Part shown: positions 7,307-16,133 of the stretch, one piece after another | Position numbering within the stretch: the first letter of the stretch is position 1 | Layout: the number at the start of each line of letters is the position of its first letter | DNA from: Sporomusaceae bacterium FL31 | GTDB lineage: Bacteria > Bacillota > Negativicutes > DSM-1736 > Dendrosporobacteraceae | DNA: 64,000 bases | Direction of reading: 5' to 3' | NCBI GenBank assembly: GCA_003990955.1 | Contig: BIFV01000018.1 | Location: 1 to 64,000, forward strand | Made by a program: the position numbers and the translations under genes | Notes under the pieces: model-generated | What the model was told of the DNA's origin: nothing | The model's input: only the letters and a program-made list of their open reading frames with translations | Databases searched by the model: none

Positions 7307-8713
7307 TTATTGCATGGGAATATTCTGAGACGGATTCGACTGAGCTGGTATGTGGCGATTGGATTGCGATGGCATTCTAAGATTTCGCGCTTTGCCGGCA
7401 TAACGAATTCCCATACAATCAGCGAGTTCTATGTCCACAGTGACCAAGTCGTCAAGAGTCAGTTCGGTTAAAGCCTGCTTCGACATAGCTTGTGCTGCTA
7501 ATTTCATCTCGGCAGTGCAGGAATTAAGAAAGTTTGCTAAGCTGTGCGCAGCTTTGTCGATATCTAATTTGTCGGTCATATGACCATTATATAAGGCAAG
7601 CTGTGAGGGCGGAGCCTGGGGTAAGACCTTGAGAGCCTGTGCCTGCATTGCGGCCATCAGTGCGATTGTTCCAATGTAAATGGCGTCAGCACCTAAAGCC
7701 AGTGCTTTGAGAAAGTGTCCAGGCGTGGTCATGCCGCCGGCAATAATGATACTAAAGCGATCACGAAGATCATTCTCCTTAAGCCAGTTGACTGTGCGCA
7801 CTAAGGAGAAAAGAGTAGGCAATCCTAAATCATCTTGCAAGGTGGGTGGAGATGAAGATGTGCCGCCCTCGGCTCCATCAATGACGATATAGTCGGCCTG
7901 AGTTTGGGCGATAATGGCTAGCTCATATTCGATAAAATCTGTACCGGCAATTTTAACGCCTACAGGTACGTCATATTGTGATTTCATTGAATTAACCATT
8001 TTGATATAGTCTTGAGGGGTGCTTTTTCCTGGCATTCTCGAATAAATGGTAGCACCTTTCTCATCATCTTCTAAATTCCAAGTACCCTTGAGATGTTTAT
8101 CTTTATGATAGGTAACAGATTCTTCTACTGCACCGCCCCATGCTCCCTGGCCAAGCTGAATTTCAATCGCATCAAGCTGACTAAGTTGTTGTTCTCCGCT
8201 CAGCCAGCCGCCACGATGATATTGACCAATGAGAAATTTAGCGGCAGAGCGTTCCTCAACCGTGACTGCTGATTCACCCGTGTTGGTTGAAGTGCCGGCG
8301 AGTGAAGCCCCTTTGGCCAAAGCAATTTTCATGGGTAAACTAAGAGAACCACCATAAGACATGCCTGTAATCATAATAGGGATATCTAATATTAAGGGTT
8401 TCTTAGCATTCGGTCCAATGACTGTTTGGGTACTAATTTGCTGTATAGTTTCCGTCGGCAATTCAAATAATTGCCGTGGATTGAGTAAAATTTTATTCCA
8501 GGGTGATAGTACATTCGGACTGCCGAGCGGTCTAGCTAACTCCATTCCGCTTTCTGCTCTAATCGCAGCCTCTATTGCCGCACGCGGTGTCAGTTTCTCT
8601 GCTGCCGTTACTAATAAGAAAGGATTATCGGAATAGTCCTCAGTCATCATTTTCGTCATAGCTTCATCCATCATTGGATCCATCATTTTCATAGCCAGCC
8701 AGCTTAATAACAT
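7307..8713 (-). CDS. FMN-binding glutamate-synthase-family protein (YerD-like), without Fe-S cysteines
   Basis: This encodes 468 residues from an ATG with GGGGGG 7 bases upstream. The FMN barrel of the glutamate synthase family is visible: SYGGSLSLPMKIALAKGA, TGESAV, QLGQGAWGG, VGVKIAGTDF, IDGAEGGTSSSP, IIAGGMTTPGHFLKALALGADAIYIGT. The cysteines that bind the 3Fe-4S cluster in true glutamate synthases (motif CX5CHX3CP after the GADA strand) are absent; the segment reads ALMAAMQAQALKVLPQAPPSQ. The glutaminase domain is also absent. The reaction is unknown. The C-terminus is a low-complexity Ser/Asn/Gln/Pro tail. It is a monocistronic gene, convergent with the hydrolase-like gene. Confidence 0.9.
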   Translation of the reverse strand: MLLSWLAMKMMDPMMDEAMTKMMTEDYSDNPFLLVTAAEKLTPRAAIEAAIRAESGMELARPLGSPNVLSPWNKILLNPRQLFELPTETIQQISTQTVIGPNAKKPLILDIPIMITGMSYGGSLSLPMKIALAKGASLAGTSTNTGESAVTVEERSAAKFLIGQYHRGGWLSGEQQLSQLDAIEIQLGQGAWGGAVEESVTYHKDKHLKGTWNLEDDEKGATIYSRMPGKSTPQDYIKMVNSMKSQYDVPVGVKIAGTDFIEYELAIIAQTQADYIVIDGAEGGTSSSPPTLQDDLGLPTLFSLVRTVNWLKENDLRDRFSIIIAGGMTTPGHFLKALALGADAIYIGTIALMAAMQAQALKVLPQAPPSQLALYNGHMTDKLDIDKAAHSLANFLNSCTAEMKLAAQAMSKQALTELTLDDLVTVDIELADCMGIRYAGKARNLRMPSQSNRHIPAQSNPSQNIPMQ

Positions 8714-8992
8714 CTATTTCCCCCCATAATGCCGATTGATTTAGTCGGAGACTTCCTTTATTGTTTCCTAACTGTTTCAGATTATTACAAATTAATCTTG
8801 TTTTTAAAATGATTTAGAATCAATGTAATTTTTAGCAAGTGACAACCTGTACTTGGCATATAAATTATTGAGCTACTTATTTGGTACCTGGAAAAGCCGT
8901 ATACTTTGGAAAGCTAGTTGCAGGAGGCGCTTTTGGTATTGACAGGCGGTAGTGGAAGTTGCTCAATTTACAAATAAAGGTTGTGGTGGGAT

Positions 8993-10036
8993 ATGTCTCA
9001 AGCCAAAATGCTTGCTCTCGGATTGGCAGTACCAGAGTTTCAGCTTGATCAGACCCGGATAAAAAAGTATATTGAAATGTTATTTAGTCAAGATGTCAAA
9101 AATCTTAACAGATTGTTACCCGTTTTCGATCATGCGGGGATTAGAACCCGCTATTTGGCTAAACCGCTTGAATGGTATTCCGAAAGCCATACCTTCGCTG
9201 AAGCCAATTGTCTTTATGAGAAAATTGCCCTTGAGCTTTGTGAAAAGGCAGCGCGTCAAGCTTTAGACCGGGCAAATATTACTCCAAATGAGATTGGGGG
9301 CATTATTTTTGTCTCATCAACTGGTATTTCTACGCCAACCATAGATGCCAAATTAATCGCTAAGCTCGAATTGTCAAGCCATACTGTTCGATTACCGATA
9401 TGGGGACTGGGGTGCGCCGGCGGTGCAGCTGGGATTGCGCGTGCTGCGGAACTTACCAGAGCCCTTGGAAAGCCTGTATTGCTTGTTGCGGTAGAATTGT
9501 GCAGTCTTACCTTTCAACGTAATGATCTGTCCAAATCAAATTTAGTTGGTACAGGGCTATTTGGCGATGGCGCTGCAGCTGCAGTTTTATCAACTAAGGG
9601 GCATGGTCCAGTCATATTAGGCAGCTTGAGCACGCTTTTCAGCGATTCAGAAGATGTGATGGGCTGGGATGTTGTTGAAACTGGCTTGAAAGTGAGATTC
9701 TCACGTGATATCCCTACTATTGTGCGAGAAAACTTACCAGAATTAATGGATTATGCCAGCCTAGCCTGGGAAATTGACCGAAGCGAGATTGAACATTATA
9801 TTGTGCATCCCGGCGGTCCGAAAGTTATCGAAGCCTATAGAGACAGTTTAGACCTAACCAGGCAGCAAGTTGAAGAAGCCTACCAGGTCTTAGAGAATTT
9901 TGGTAATATGTCGAGCGTTTCGGTTATGTTTGTCATGGAAAAATATTTGCAAAATCATTTGCAAGCCAATCAATACGGCGTCATTTTGGCGTTAGGGCCA
10001 GGATTTAGCGCGGAGCAGGTGTTGTTCAGATGGTAG
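8993..10036 (+). CDS. Type III polyketide synthase (chalcone/alkylpyrone synthase family)
   Basis: This encodes 347 residues from the ATG at 8993. A TTG four codons upstream is the alternative, and neither has ideal spacing, so the start is uncertain. The catalytic triad of the family is present: Cys141 in GLGCAGG, His272 in IVHPGGPK and Asn305 in FGNMSSVS. GDGAAAAV and the closing GPGFSAE box also match. The enzyme condenses malonyl units onto an acyl-CoA starter to give alkylpyrones or alkylresorcinols. The next gene, a methyltransferase, overlaps by 7 bases. The same pair (BpsA/BpsB) occurs in Bacillus subtilis, where it makes O-methylated triketide pyrones. Confidence 0.92.
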   Translation: MSQAKMLALGLAVPEFQLDQTRIKKYIEMLFSQDVKNLNRLLPVFDHAGIRTRYLAKPLEWYSESHTFAEANCLYEKIALELCEKAARQALDRANITPNEIGGIIFVSSTGISTPTIDAKLIAKLELSSHTVRLPIWGLGCAGGAAGIARAAELTRALGKPVLLVAVELCSLTFQRNDLSKSNLVGTGLFGDGAAAAVLSTKGHGPVILGSLSTLFSDSEDVMGWDVVETGLKVRFSRDIPTIVRENLPELMDYASLAWEIDRSEIEHYIVHPGGPKVIEAYRDSLDLTRQQVEEAYQVLENFGNMSSVSVMFVMEKYLQNHLQANQYGVILALGPGFSAEQVLFRW

Positions 10037-10542
10037 AAAACAGTGCCTGCTATCTGGCCGCTGTCATTATCATACAGCGGCTGAGTGAACTCTATATTGC
10101 AGCCCGCAATCAGAAGTATGTTTTGGCAATGGGGGGGAGAGAATATAGTCCGGAACACTACCCGTTATTTTTGGCACTACATATAAGCTGGTTTATTGGC
10201 TGGATCTATGAAGCTACTTCCAGCAGTCAGTTGAGTAATATTTGGTATGTATGGCTAAGCCTGTTTATCTTGGCGCAGGGGCTAAGATATTGGTGTATGG
10301 TGAGCTTGGGACATTTCTGGAACACACGGATACTCATTGTACCAGGCAAGCATCGCGTTCAGCAAGGGCCTTATCGTTTTATTCCTCATCCTAACTATCT
10401 GGCTGTTTGTATAGAGCTGATTTGTGTTCCGCTTATTTTTAATGCCTGGTCAACTGCGGTTGTTGCCTCCCTGTTAAATATTGTGCTGCTCTTAGGGATA
10501 CGCATTCCGGCCGAAGAAAAAGCATTGCAACAACTGCGGTAA
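10030..10542 (+). CDS. Isoprenylcysteine carboxyl methyltransferase-family protein (BpsB-like)
   Basis: This 170-residue membrane protein has about four to five hydrophobic helices and the ICMT-type C-terminal signature: RYWCMVSLGHFWNTRI, GPYRFIPHPNYLAV and RIPAEEKAL. It uses S-adenosylmethionine. Next to a type III polyketide synthase this family is known to O-methylate the alkylpyrone product. It overlaps the synthase by 7 bases, so translation is coupled. A 20-bp palindromic terminator follows. Confidence 0.9.
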   Translation: MVENSACYLAAVIIIQRLSELYIAARNQKYVLAMGGREYSPEHYPLFLALHISWFIGWIYEATSSSQLSNIWYVWLSLFILAQGLRYWCMVSLGHFWNTRILIVPGKHRVQQGPYRFIPHPNYLAVCIELICVPLIFNAWSTAVVASLLNIVLLLGIRIPAEEKALQQLR

Positions 10543-10560
10543 ATGGTTTTCATAAGTGCT

Positions 10561-10609
10561 CCAATAAAAAAACAAGCGCGATCACGGGTCGCGCTTGTTT
10601 TTTTATTGG
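10561..10609. terminator. Strong bidirectional terminator
   Basis: A perfect 20-bp inverted repeat (10561-10580 with 10590-10609) with a 9-base loop has GC-rich inner arms and T/A-rich outer arms. It serves the polyketide unit and the convergent TSUP gene. Confidence 0.92.
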
Positions 10610-10651
10610 AGTTATAAATTGGTGTTGCTAGTAGTGGTTCTGATAAAGCTG

Positions 10652-11455
10652 TTAAATGATTTGATTGGCTGTTAATGCAAGTCGCAGACCCAAGCCAAAC
10701 AGGGCTAACGAAAGCAGGACAATAATCGATTTTGATTTTGTTTTTAGCGATAATGCAGCCCCAAATTGTGCTCCAGCAATTGCTCCCAGACCAATGGTAA
10801 TGGCTGGCAGTAACAATACATTACCAAGAATTAAATGGGATGTTACACCAAAGAAAGAAGAAACGGCTAGAACAAAATGGGAAGTTGCTGTGGCAACATG
10901 AGTGGGGAAGCCTAGAATATAAATCATAATTGGAACATGAATGACTCCACCGCCAATGCCAAGAATACTGGATAAAAAGCCAACTCCCGAACTGACTAAA
11001 ATTCCTAATGTGCGGTTATAGGTAAATGTCTCTTTGTCAAATTCAGTATTTGCTGCCTTAGAGGAAGAACGGAGAAACATGACGACAGCAATAAACATCA
11101 GGAATATACCAAAGGTTAGCCGAAAGCTTGCGCCGGTGAAATATTCGACAAGATAGCTGCCTAGAAAAGCACCAGGTACAGTGGCAATGGCAAACTTAAT
11201 AGCTGCATCATAATAGACCTTCTTTTGTTTTATGTAAGCATACGTTCCGGATATGGCGTTTAGAAATACGATGGTTAATGAAGTACCGACTGCTTGCTGC
11301 GGGGTATAGTGCATTATGAGGACAAAAATAGGAATTAAAATGATGCCGCCGCCGATTCCAACCAGTGTCCCAAATGTACCTACGCCAAATCCCAGAATAA
11401 ACAGTGCTACAATTGTTGTAATTATGATAATTACCTCCTTAGTTAAAGGTTCCAA
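10652..11455 (-). CDS. TSUP-family permease (TauE/SafE, sulfite exporter-like)
   Basis: This permease has up to 267 residues and about eight membrane helices. The two family repeats are visible: GTFGTLVGIGGGIILIP near the N-terminus and GFLSSILGIGGGVIHVP in the middle. Members export or import sulfur oxyanions or organic acids; the substrate cannot be read here. The start is odd. The only usual codon is a TTG at 11455 without a ribosome site, while a perfect AAGGAGGT lies at 11433-11440, followed by ATT ATC ATA ATT in frame. Initiation at ATC 11428 (5-base spacing) or ATA 11425 (8-base spacing) would give the normal hydrophobic N-terminus. The coordinates shown use the TTG. Confidence 0.88.
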   Translation of the reverse strand: MEPLTKEVIIIITTIVALFILGFGVGTFGTLVGIGGGIILIPIFVLIMHYTPQQAVGTSLTIVFLNAISGTYAYIKQKKVYYDAAIKFAIATVPGAFLGSYLVEYFTGASFRLTFGIFLMFIAVVMFLRSSSKAANTEFDKETFTYNRTLGILVSSGVGFLSSILGIGGGVIHVPIMIYILGFPTHVATATSHFVLAVSSFFGVTSHLILGNVLLLPAITIGLGAIAGAQFGAALSLKTKSKSIIVLLSLALFGLGLRLALTANQII

Positions 11456-11669
11456 ATGACAGACAATATCATCATACTGCTATTTTTACCAAAAGAAAAG
11501 TAATATAGGAAAAATTTCACGATTATTTAGTAGCTGTGACTTTCAATGTGTTGAATAACTTATGAGCACAAAAAGGTTAGAGGCAAGAGGAATATGCTCA
11601 AAAGTGTGTAATTAGTGTTTTGTAGTATTTCGAAATAATATCGGTGCATTCTGAGCTAGGAGTGAAAAA

Positions 11670-12329
11670 ATGTTTAACAATCATGCGGAGTTAGAAGCTT
11701 CCTTATTTAATTGCAAACAATGTGCACTGGCCCAAGATCCCAATCATGGTCCAACATCATATAACGGCACACCGGAAGGCTTACTGGCCATAGTCGGGGA
11801 AGGACCAGGGCGCGTGGAGGATGAATATGGAGTACCACTGGTAGGTCCATCCGGGCAATTATTGGATAAGGCCCTAGCCAGCGTTGGGGTAACCAGAGAT
11901 TTGATTTATACCACAAATATAGTTAAGTGCCGCCCTAAGGGCAACCGAACCCCAACGGTTGAAGAGGGCCGGTTTTGTGCGAATATTTGGCTGGATACAG
12001 AGCTGCAATTAGTTCAGCCCAAGGTCATCATTGCTTTGGGAAGTGTTGCCTTAAAATATCTCAATCATGACAATGCCCGGATTACGAAAGATCGCGGAAC
12101 TTGGTTTGAAACGAAATATGGAATTCCAGCGATCGCGACTTATCACCCGGCATACTTATTGCGACTCAATGGAAAAGATCTGGTCAAGGCAAAATGGGAA
12201 GTCTATTATGACTTTAAGGCAGCGGTTGAAAAAATATTGGAGCTGGGAGCCGATGTTACGCTTAAGTCAGATCCGCCGCCGAACTTATTGGAACTTTATA
12301 CGCCGCGACGCCAAATGCGGATGGGCTGA
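11670..12329 (+). CDS. Type 4 uracil-DNA glycosylase (Fe-S cluster enzyme)
   Basis: This 219-residue enzyme removes uracil from DNA in base excision repair. Motif A reads GEGPGRVEDEYGVPLVGPSG (43-62) and motif B is HPAYLLR (His159). Four cysteines fit the 4Fe-4S cluster of family 4: C15 and C18 near the N-terminus (CKQC), then C87 (KCRPKGNRTP) and C103 (FCANIW). The second residue of motif A is E where many members have A (GEAPG); this is a small deviation. The ATG follows TAGGAGTGAAAAA. Single gene. Confidence 0.93.
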   Translation: MFNNHAELEASLFNCKQCALAQDPNHGPTSYNGTPEGLLAIVGEGPGRVEDEYGVPLVGPSGQLLDKALASVGVTRDLIYTTNIVKCRPKGNRTPTVEEGRFCANIWLDTELQLVQPKVIIALGSVALKYLNHDNARITKDRGTWFETKYGIPAIATYHPAYLLRLNGKDLVKAKWEVYYDFKAAVEKILELGADVTLKSDPPPNLLELYTPRRQMRMG

Positions 12330-12432
12330 AATTGGGAAAATATAACGTAATAGACAATAATGAACGGGGTAGACTAATCACAGCAACAGGATTTTTATTT
12401 TAACATTATGTTTCCTAAAAGGAGGATCCATT

Positions 12433-12681
12433 ATGCTGTGGTCTCTGATTATCGGACTCATTGCCGGGTGGCTGGCTGGTAAAATTTCGCGAGGCAGTAG
12501 CTTTGGTCTGGTTGGAAACTTGGTCGTTGGTGTTATTGGAGCTTATGTCGGTGGATTTTTGTTCAGCTTAATGGGCTTTAATAACTATGGAACTATTGGT
12601 ACTATTATAGTGAGCACGATCGGTGCAATGGTATTTCTATGGGTATTAAGCCTTTTTACAGGTTCAAAACGCGTCATGTAA
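12433..12681 (+). CDS. GlsB/YeaQ/YmgE-family small membrane protein
   Basis: This 82-residue protein has three hydrophobic helices and glycine-rich turns typical of the transglycosylase-associated protein family: LIAGWLAGKISRGSSFG, VGNLVVGVIGAYVGGFLF, IGTIIVSTIGAMVFLW. Members are linked to stress response in the membrane; the mechanism is unknown. The ATG follows AAAGGAGG by 7 bases. Single gene. Confidence 0.9.
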   Translation: MLWSLIIGLIAGWLAGKISRGSSFGLVGNLVVGVIGAYVGGFLFSLMGFNNYGTIGTIIVSTIGAMVFLWVLSLFTGSKRVM

Positions 12682-12723
12682 GAACAGGCTTGATGGGTAG
12701 ACTCAGAGAATAATCATAGGTTA

Positions 12724-12788
12724 ATTGCATACAAATAAACTGAGAAAGCCATTAAGAAAACGGCTTTCTCAGTTTATTTGTATGCAAT
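12724..12788. terminator. Perfect 27-bp inverted repeat between convergent small genes
   Basis: Arms 12724-12750 and 12762-12788 are exact complements with an 11-base loop. No long T-run follows on either side, but the outer half of each arm is AT-rich (AAATAAACTGAG). It lies between the GlsB-like gene and the convergent 35-codon open frame at 12813-12920, so a bidirectional terminator is the simplest reading. Confidence 0.7.
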
Positions 12789-12812
12789 ATTTGGTCGAGG
12801 GGATGGTAAGCT

Positions 12813-12920
12813 TTATTGGGAGAGCTTTCTATTAAGCCAACTGGACTGAAAACGGGCTGTCGCCAAGGCGAGTTGGCTGGATAAATCATAGAGATGCTGG
12901 AAGTAAGGAGTTGTATTCAC
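12813..12920 (-). CDS. Putative 35-residue small protein
   Basis: On the minus strand, TAGGAGGT lies 6 bases before a GTG at 12920, giving 35 codons up to a TAA at 12813. The sequence begins MNTTPYFQHLYDLSSQ and continues LALATARFQSSWLNRKLSQ. It is mildly amphipathic with a basic end and no membrane segment. No family was recognised. Support comes from the near-perfect ribosome site, a possible TATAAT about 45 bases upstream (minus strand, near 12960) and a strong hairpin just downstream. It is too short for automatic gene callers. Confidence 0.5.
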   Translation of the reverse strand: MNTTPYFQHLYDLSSQLALATARFQSSWLNRKLSQ

Positions 12921-13121
12921 GAGATTACCTCCTATCAATTCTAATGACTATGGCTTCATTATAAATGAATTGTTTGCTGAGTTTGTTATCATAACGTTAA
13001 CGATTTGTAAAGAAATGCCGTCTTTTAGGTTGAAAAATTCATTGACTTACTTGAAAACCTGTCAATAGTTTCATATGATATAACAATAACTCAGTGATAA
13101 CTTCATAATTTTGGATGTGAA

Positions 13122-13895
13122 ATGATGCAACGGTTCATAGAGGAATTAACAAACTGGATCAAAGACTATGTTGAGTCTTTTTATTCAGTTGATGGTGATA
13201 TTCTGACTAATATTCAATTAAAGGAAGACCATACCCGGCAGGTTGCGCTGAATTGCCGATACCTGGCTGAAAACTTAGGCCTGCCTAAGCATGAACAACA
13301 ATTGGCAGAAATCATAGGACTGCTTCACGATATTGGACGTTTTAAACAATATGCAGTTTACCGGACATTTCGGGACAGCATCTCGGAAAACCATGCCATG
13401 TTGGGGTTAAAAGAAATCGCTGGCTTGCCTTTGTTGGACAAACTGAGCCTAACTGATCGCGCCTGTCTGAATTTTGCCATTATCAATCATAATGCTATTG
13501 CAATCGCTGAAGAGGGACTGGAGCGGCAGAAGCTATTTGCCCGAATCATTCGTGATGCAGATAAGCTGGATATTTACCGTGTTTTATCACCTACGATTCG
13601 GCCGTCTGATGATCAAGGATACACTCCATTGTACGCTGAGGGATTGATGGCTGGAAAGCAATGTGATAATTCTTATATTCGTACAGCCGATGATCGAAAA
13701 CTGGTACGATTGACTTGGCTTTATGACATTCATTATGTCTGGACAATGAAAAATATTGTTAAACAGGGATATGTGAAAGAGCTTGTGGACAGTTTACCGG
13801 ATGATCCAAAGATTATGCAGGCAGTTCAAACTTTGCAATCTTATATTCAAGCAAAAATTGAACAGGATACTGATTATGAGCGTTTTGGCAGATGA
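13122..13895 (+). CDS. HD-domain phosphohydrolase
   Basis: This encodes 257 residues. The HD motif is complete: H in DHTRQVALNCRYLA, HD in IGLLHDIGRFKQ, a distal H in IINHN and D in RDADKLDIYRV. These residues bind the metal ions of phosphohydrolases acting on nucleotides or related phosphates. There is no GYP extension and no regulatory domain. The weak ribosome site (TGGATGTGAA) before ATG-ATG leaves the exact start open by one codon. Single gene; substrate unknown. Confidence 0.87.
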   Translation: MMQRFIEELTNWIKDYVESFYSVDGDILTNIQLKEDHTRQVALNCRYLAENLGLPKHEQQLAEIIGLLHDIGRFKQYAVYRTFRDSISENHAMLGLKEIAGLPLLDKLSLTDRACLNFAIINHNAIAIAEEGLERQKLFARIIRDADKLDIYRVLSPTIRPSDDQGYTPLYAEGLMAGKQCDNSYIRTADDRKLVRLTWLYDIHYVWTMKNIVKQGYVKELVDSLPDDPKIMQAVQTLQSYIQAKIEQDTDYERFGR

Positions 13896-14096
13896 AGACT
13901 CATTTGCTTAATGAAGAGCCTTTTTACAAATGTGATCATTATTTAGCGTGTTTTTTGTACGATCTGTATATTTTTGTATTAATATAAGCTATATTTTACC
14001 ATAATAGACAAGAGATGCTTAAATGGAGCAGGAAACACAAGTCATGATGACGAATAACGTCAATTTAGAAAAAAACGTCACGAAGGAGCCTGTATT

Positions 14097-15773
14097 ATGT
14101 CGACAAACCCTGTAGTACCTTCAAACTTTATTCAAAATATTATTGATGAAGACTTGCGTAATCAAAAATACAGCGATAAAGTTCACACACGATTTCCCCC
14201 AGAGCCTAACGGGTATCTCCATATTGGTCATGCTAAATCAATTTGCTTGAATTTCGGTTTGGCGCGCCAATATAGTGGATTATGCAATCTTCGTTTTGAT
14301 GATACAAATCCAGTTAAAGAAGATGTTGAATATGTGGAATCTATCCAGGAAGATGTAAAATGGCTTGGTTTTGATTGGGCTGAGCGCATGTATTATGCTT
14401 CCGATTATTTCGATAAATTGTATGAATGCGCAGTTCACTTGATTCAATATGGCAGAGCTTATGTGTGCGATCTAACCGCACAGGAAATGCGTGAGTACCG
14501 GGGAACGCTTACTGAACCTGGCAAAGAAAGTCCATTTCGCAGTCGTTCGGTGGAAGAAAATCTCGATTTGTTTGCGCGCATGAGAGCTGGTGAATTTCCA
14601 GATGGCACACGCGTGCTTAGAGCAAAAATTGATATGGCTTCGCCAAATTTGAACATGCGTGATCCGGTATTATATCGTATTTCTCATTCTGTTCATCATC
14701 GCACAGGCGATAAATGGTGCATTTATCCAATGTACGATTATGCCCATCCTATTTCTGATGCACTGGAGGATATCACCCACTCCATTTGTACCTTAGAGTT
14801 TGAAGATCACCGTCCACTTTATGACTGGGTGCTGGAAGCCTGTGATTTCCAAGTTCCCCGGCCGCAACAAATTGAATTTGCCCGCTTAAACTTAAATAAT
14901 ACGGTGATGAGCAAACGTAAGTTAAGGCTGCTCGTTGAAGGCGGTCATGTGAGTGGCTGGGATGATCCGCGGATGCCAACCATTTCTGGATTACGCCGCC
15001 GTGGTTATACACCAGAGGCCATCCGTGATTTCTGTGATCGGATTGGTGTTGCCAAAAGTAACAGTACCGTAGATATTGCCATGCTGGAACATTGTATTCG
15101 CGAGGATCTGAATGCTAGGGCCGCCCGGGCAATGGTGGTGTTGCGGCCCCTTAAGCTGGTCATTGAAAACTACCCGGAAGGACAAGTTGAACAGCTGGTT
15201 GCAGAAAATAACCCGGAAGATCCGGCAATGGGAAATAGAACGATTCCTTTTGGCCGTGAAATCTATATTGAGCAGGATGACTTTATGGAAGTTCCGGTTA
15301 AAAAGTTCTTCCGTTTGGCACCTGGCCAGGAAGTCCGTCTAAAACATGCTTATATTATTAAATGTGAAGCTGTTGTCAAAGATGATGCCGGAAATATTAT
15401 AGAGATTCGCTGCAGCTATGACCCTGAAACCAAAAGCGGCGGTGCAAATAGTGGGCGGAAGGTGAAAGGAACACTTCACTGGGTGTGTGCCGCTCAAGCA
15501 ATCAAGGCTGAAGTTCGACTGTATGATTATTTGCTTACTGATGACAGTGAGGAAGAGACAGAAGATTTTATTGCCACCTTGAATCCACACTCGCTGGAAG
15601 TGATTACTACTTGTATTGCTGAACCTAGTTTGGCTGAGGCCAAATTAGGCAACCGTTATCAATTTCTCCGTCAGGGATATTTCTGTGTAGATCCTGATAC
15701 ACAACCTGGCAATCTAGTGTTTAATCGTGTTGTAGGCTTACGGGATTCGTGGGCTAAGGCACAAAAAGGCTAA
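14097..15773 (+). CDS. glnS: Glutaminyl-tRNA synthetase
   Basis: This 558-residue class I enzyme charges tRNA-Gln directly. The HIGH box reads [14 protein letters not shown] and the KMSKS box reads TVMSKRKL. GlnRS-specific RFDDTNP and the two C-terminal anticodon-binding beta-barrels (from about residue 340, including the [11 protein letters not shown] and [10 protein letters not shown] strands) are present. Many Firmicutes lack GlnRS and use GatCAB instead, so its presence is a useful taxonomic trait. The ATG follows AAGGAGCC. A 30-codon open frame from ATG 14023 overlaps the start in another frame, but has only a weak ribosome site. Confidence 0.97.
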   Translation: MSTNPVVPSNFIQNIIDEDLRNQKYSDKVHTRFPPEPNGYLHIGHAKSICLNFGLARQYSGLCNLRFDDTNPVKEDVEYVESIQEDVKWLGFDWAERMYYASDYFDKLYECAVHLIQYGRAYVCDLTAQEMREYRGTLTEPGKESPFRSRSVEENLDLFARMRAGEFPDGTRVLRAKIDMASPNLNMRDPVLYRISHSVHHRTGDKWCIYPMYDYAHPISDALEDITHSICTLEFEDHRPLYDWVLEACDFQVPRPQQIEFARLNLNNTVMSKRKLRLLVEGGHVSGWDDPRMPTISGLRRRGYTPEAIRDFCDRIGVAKSNSTVDIAMLEHCIREDLNARAARAMVVLRPLKLVIENYPEGQVEQLVAENNPEDPAMGNRTIPFGREIYIEQDDFMEVPVKKFFRLAPGQEVRLKHAYIIKCEAVVKDDAGNIIEIRCSYDPETKSGGANSGRKVKGTLHWVCAAQAIKAEVRLYDYLLTDDSEEETEDFIATLNPHSLEVITTCIAEPSLAEAKLGNRYQFLRQGYFCVDPDTQPGNLVFNRVVGLRDSWAKAQKG

Positions 15774-15781
15774 AAAAAATG

Positions 15782-15814
15782 GGGCATTTACAGTCTGCTG
15801 TAACTGCCCTTTTT
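15782..15814 (+). terminator. Terminator after glnS
   Basis: A two-part stem (GGGCA with TGCCC outside, TTACAG with CTGTAA inside, loop TCTG) is followed by five T. It ends just before the ribosome site of the next gene. Confidence 0.8.
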
Positions 15815-15827
15815 GAGGTGAACATCA

Positions 15828-16133
15828 ATGGCAAAAATACCAAAAAACCTAAGTGACAATGCAATGATGGTTGGTTTCAAAGAAAAAGCTACCTTTGAGA
15901 ATACGGTGTTTAACGAAGTTGAAGAAGCCGTTAAACCAGTTAAAAAAGAACAAAAAGAAAACCTTGCTACCGCTTTCTTTACTCTTGAGCTGCAAGAAAA
16001 GGTGGGCAAGGCACTTCTTGATATCAAATTGGATTTATTTAAGCAAGGTGTAGTTGATTTTACGATTAAGGTGGCGCGTCAAGGCAGTCAAGTTACGCTC
16101 ACTGCTGTACCCGTAAAGCCCAAAGAAAAATAA
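15828..16133 (+). CDS. Conserved-looking hypothetical protein, 101 residues
   Basis: The family was not recognised. The ATG follows GAGGTGAACATCA. The protein is soluble and charged: a lysine-rich middle (KPVKKEQKENL), then a C-terminal half alternating hydrophobic and polar residues (DIKLDLFKQGVVDFTIKV, QVTLTAVPVK), which suggests a small beta-rich domain. It follows the glnS terminator closely and is convergent with the thioesterase gene, with no spacer. Confidence 0.75.
   Translation: MAKIPKNLSDNAMMVGFKEKATFENTVFNEVEEAVKPVKKEQKENLATAFFTLELQEKVGKALLDIKLDLFKQGVVDFTIKVARQGSQVTLTAVPVKPKEK

Noticed and set aside
14023..14112. 30-codon open frame overlapping the glnS start
   Set aside because: It has only a weak ribosome site, no recognisable peptide and no regulatory structure; it is probably chance.
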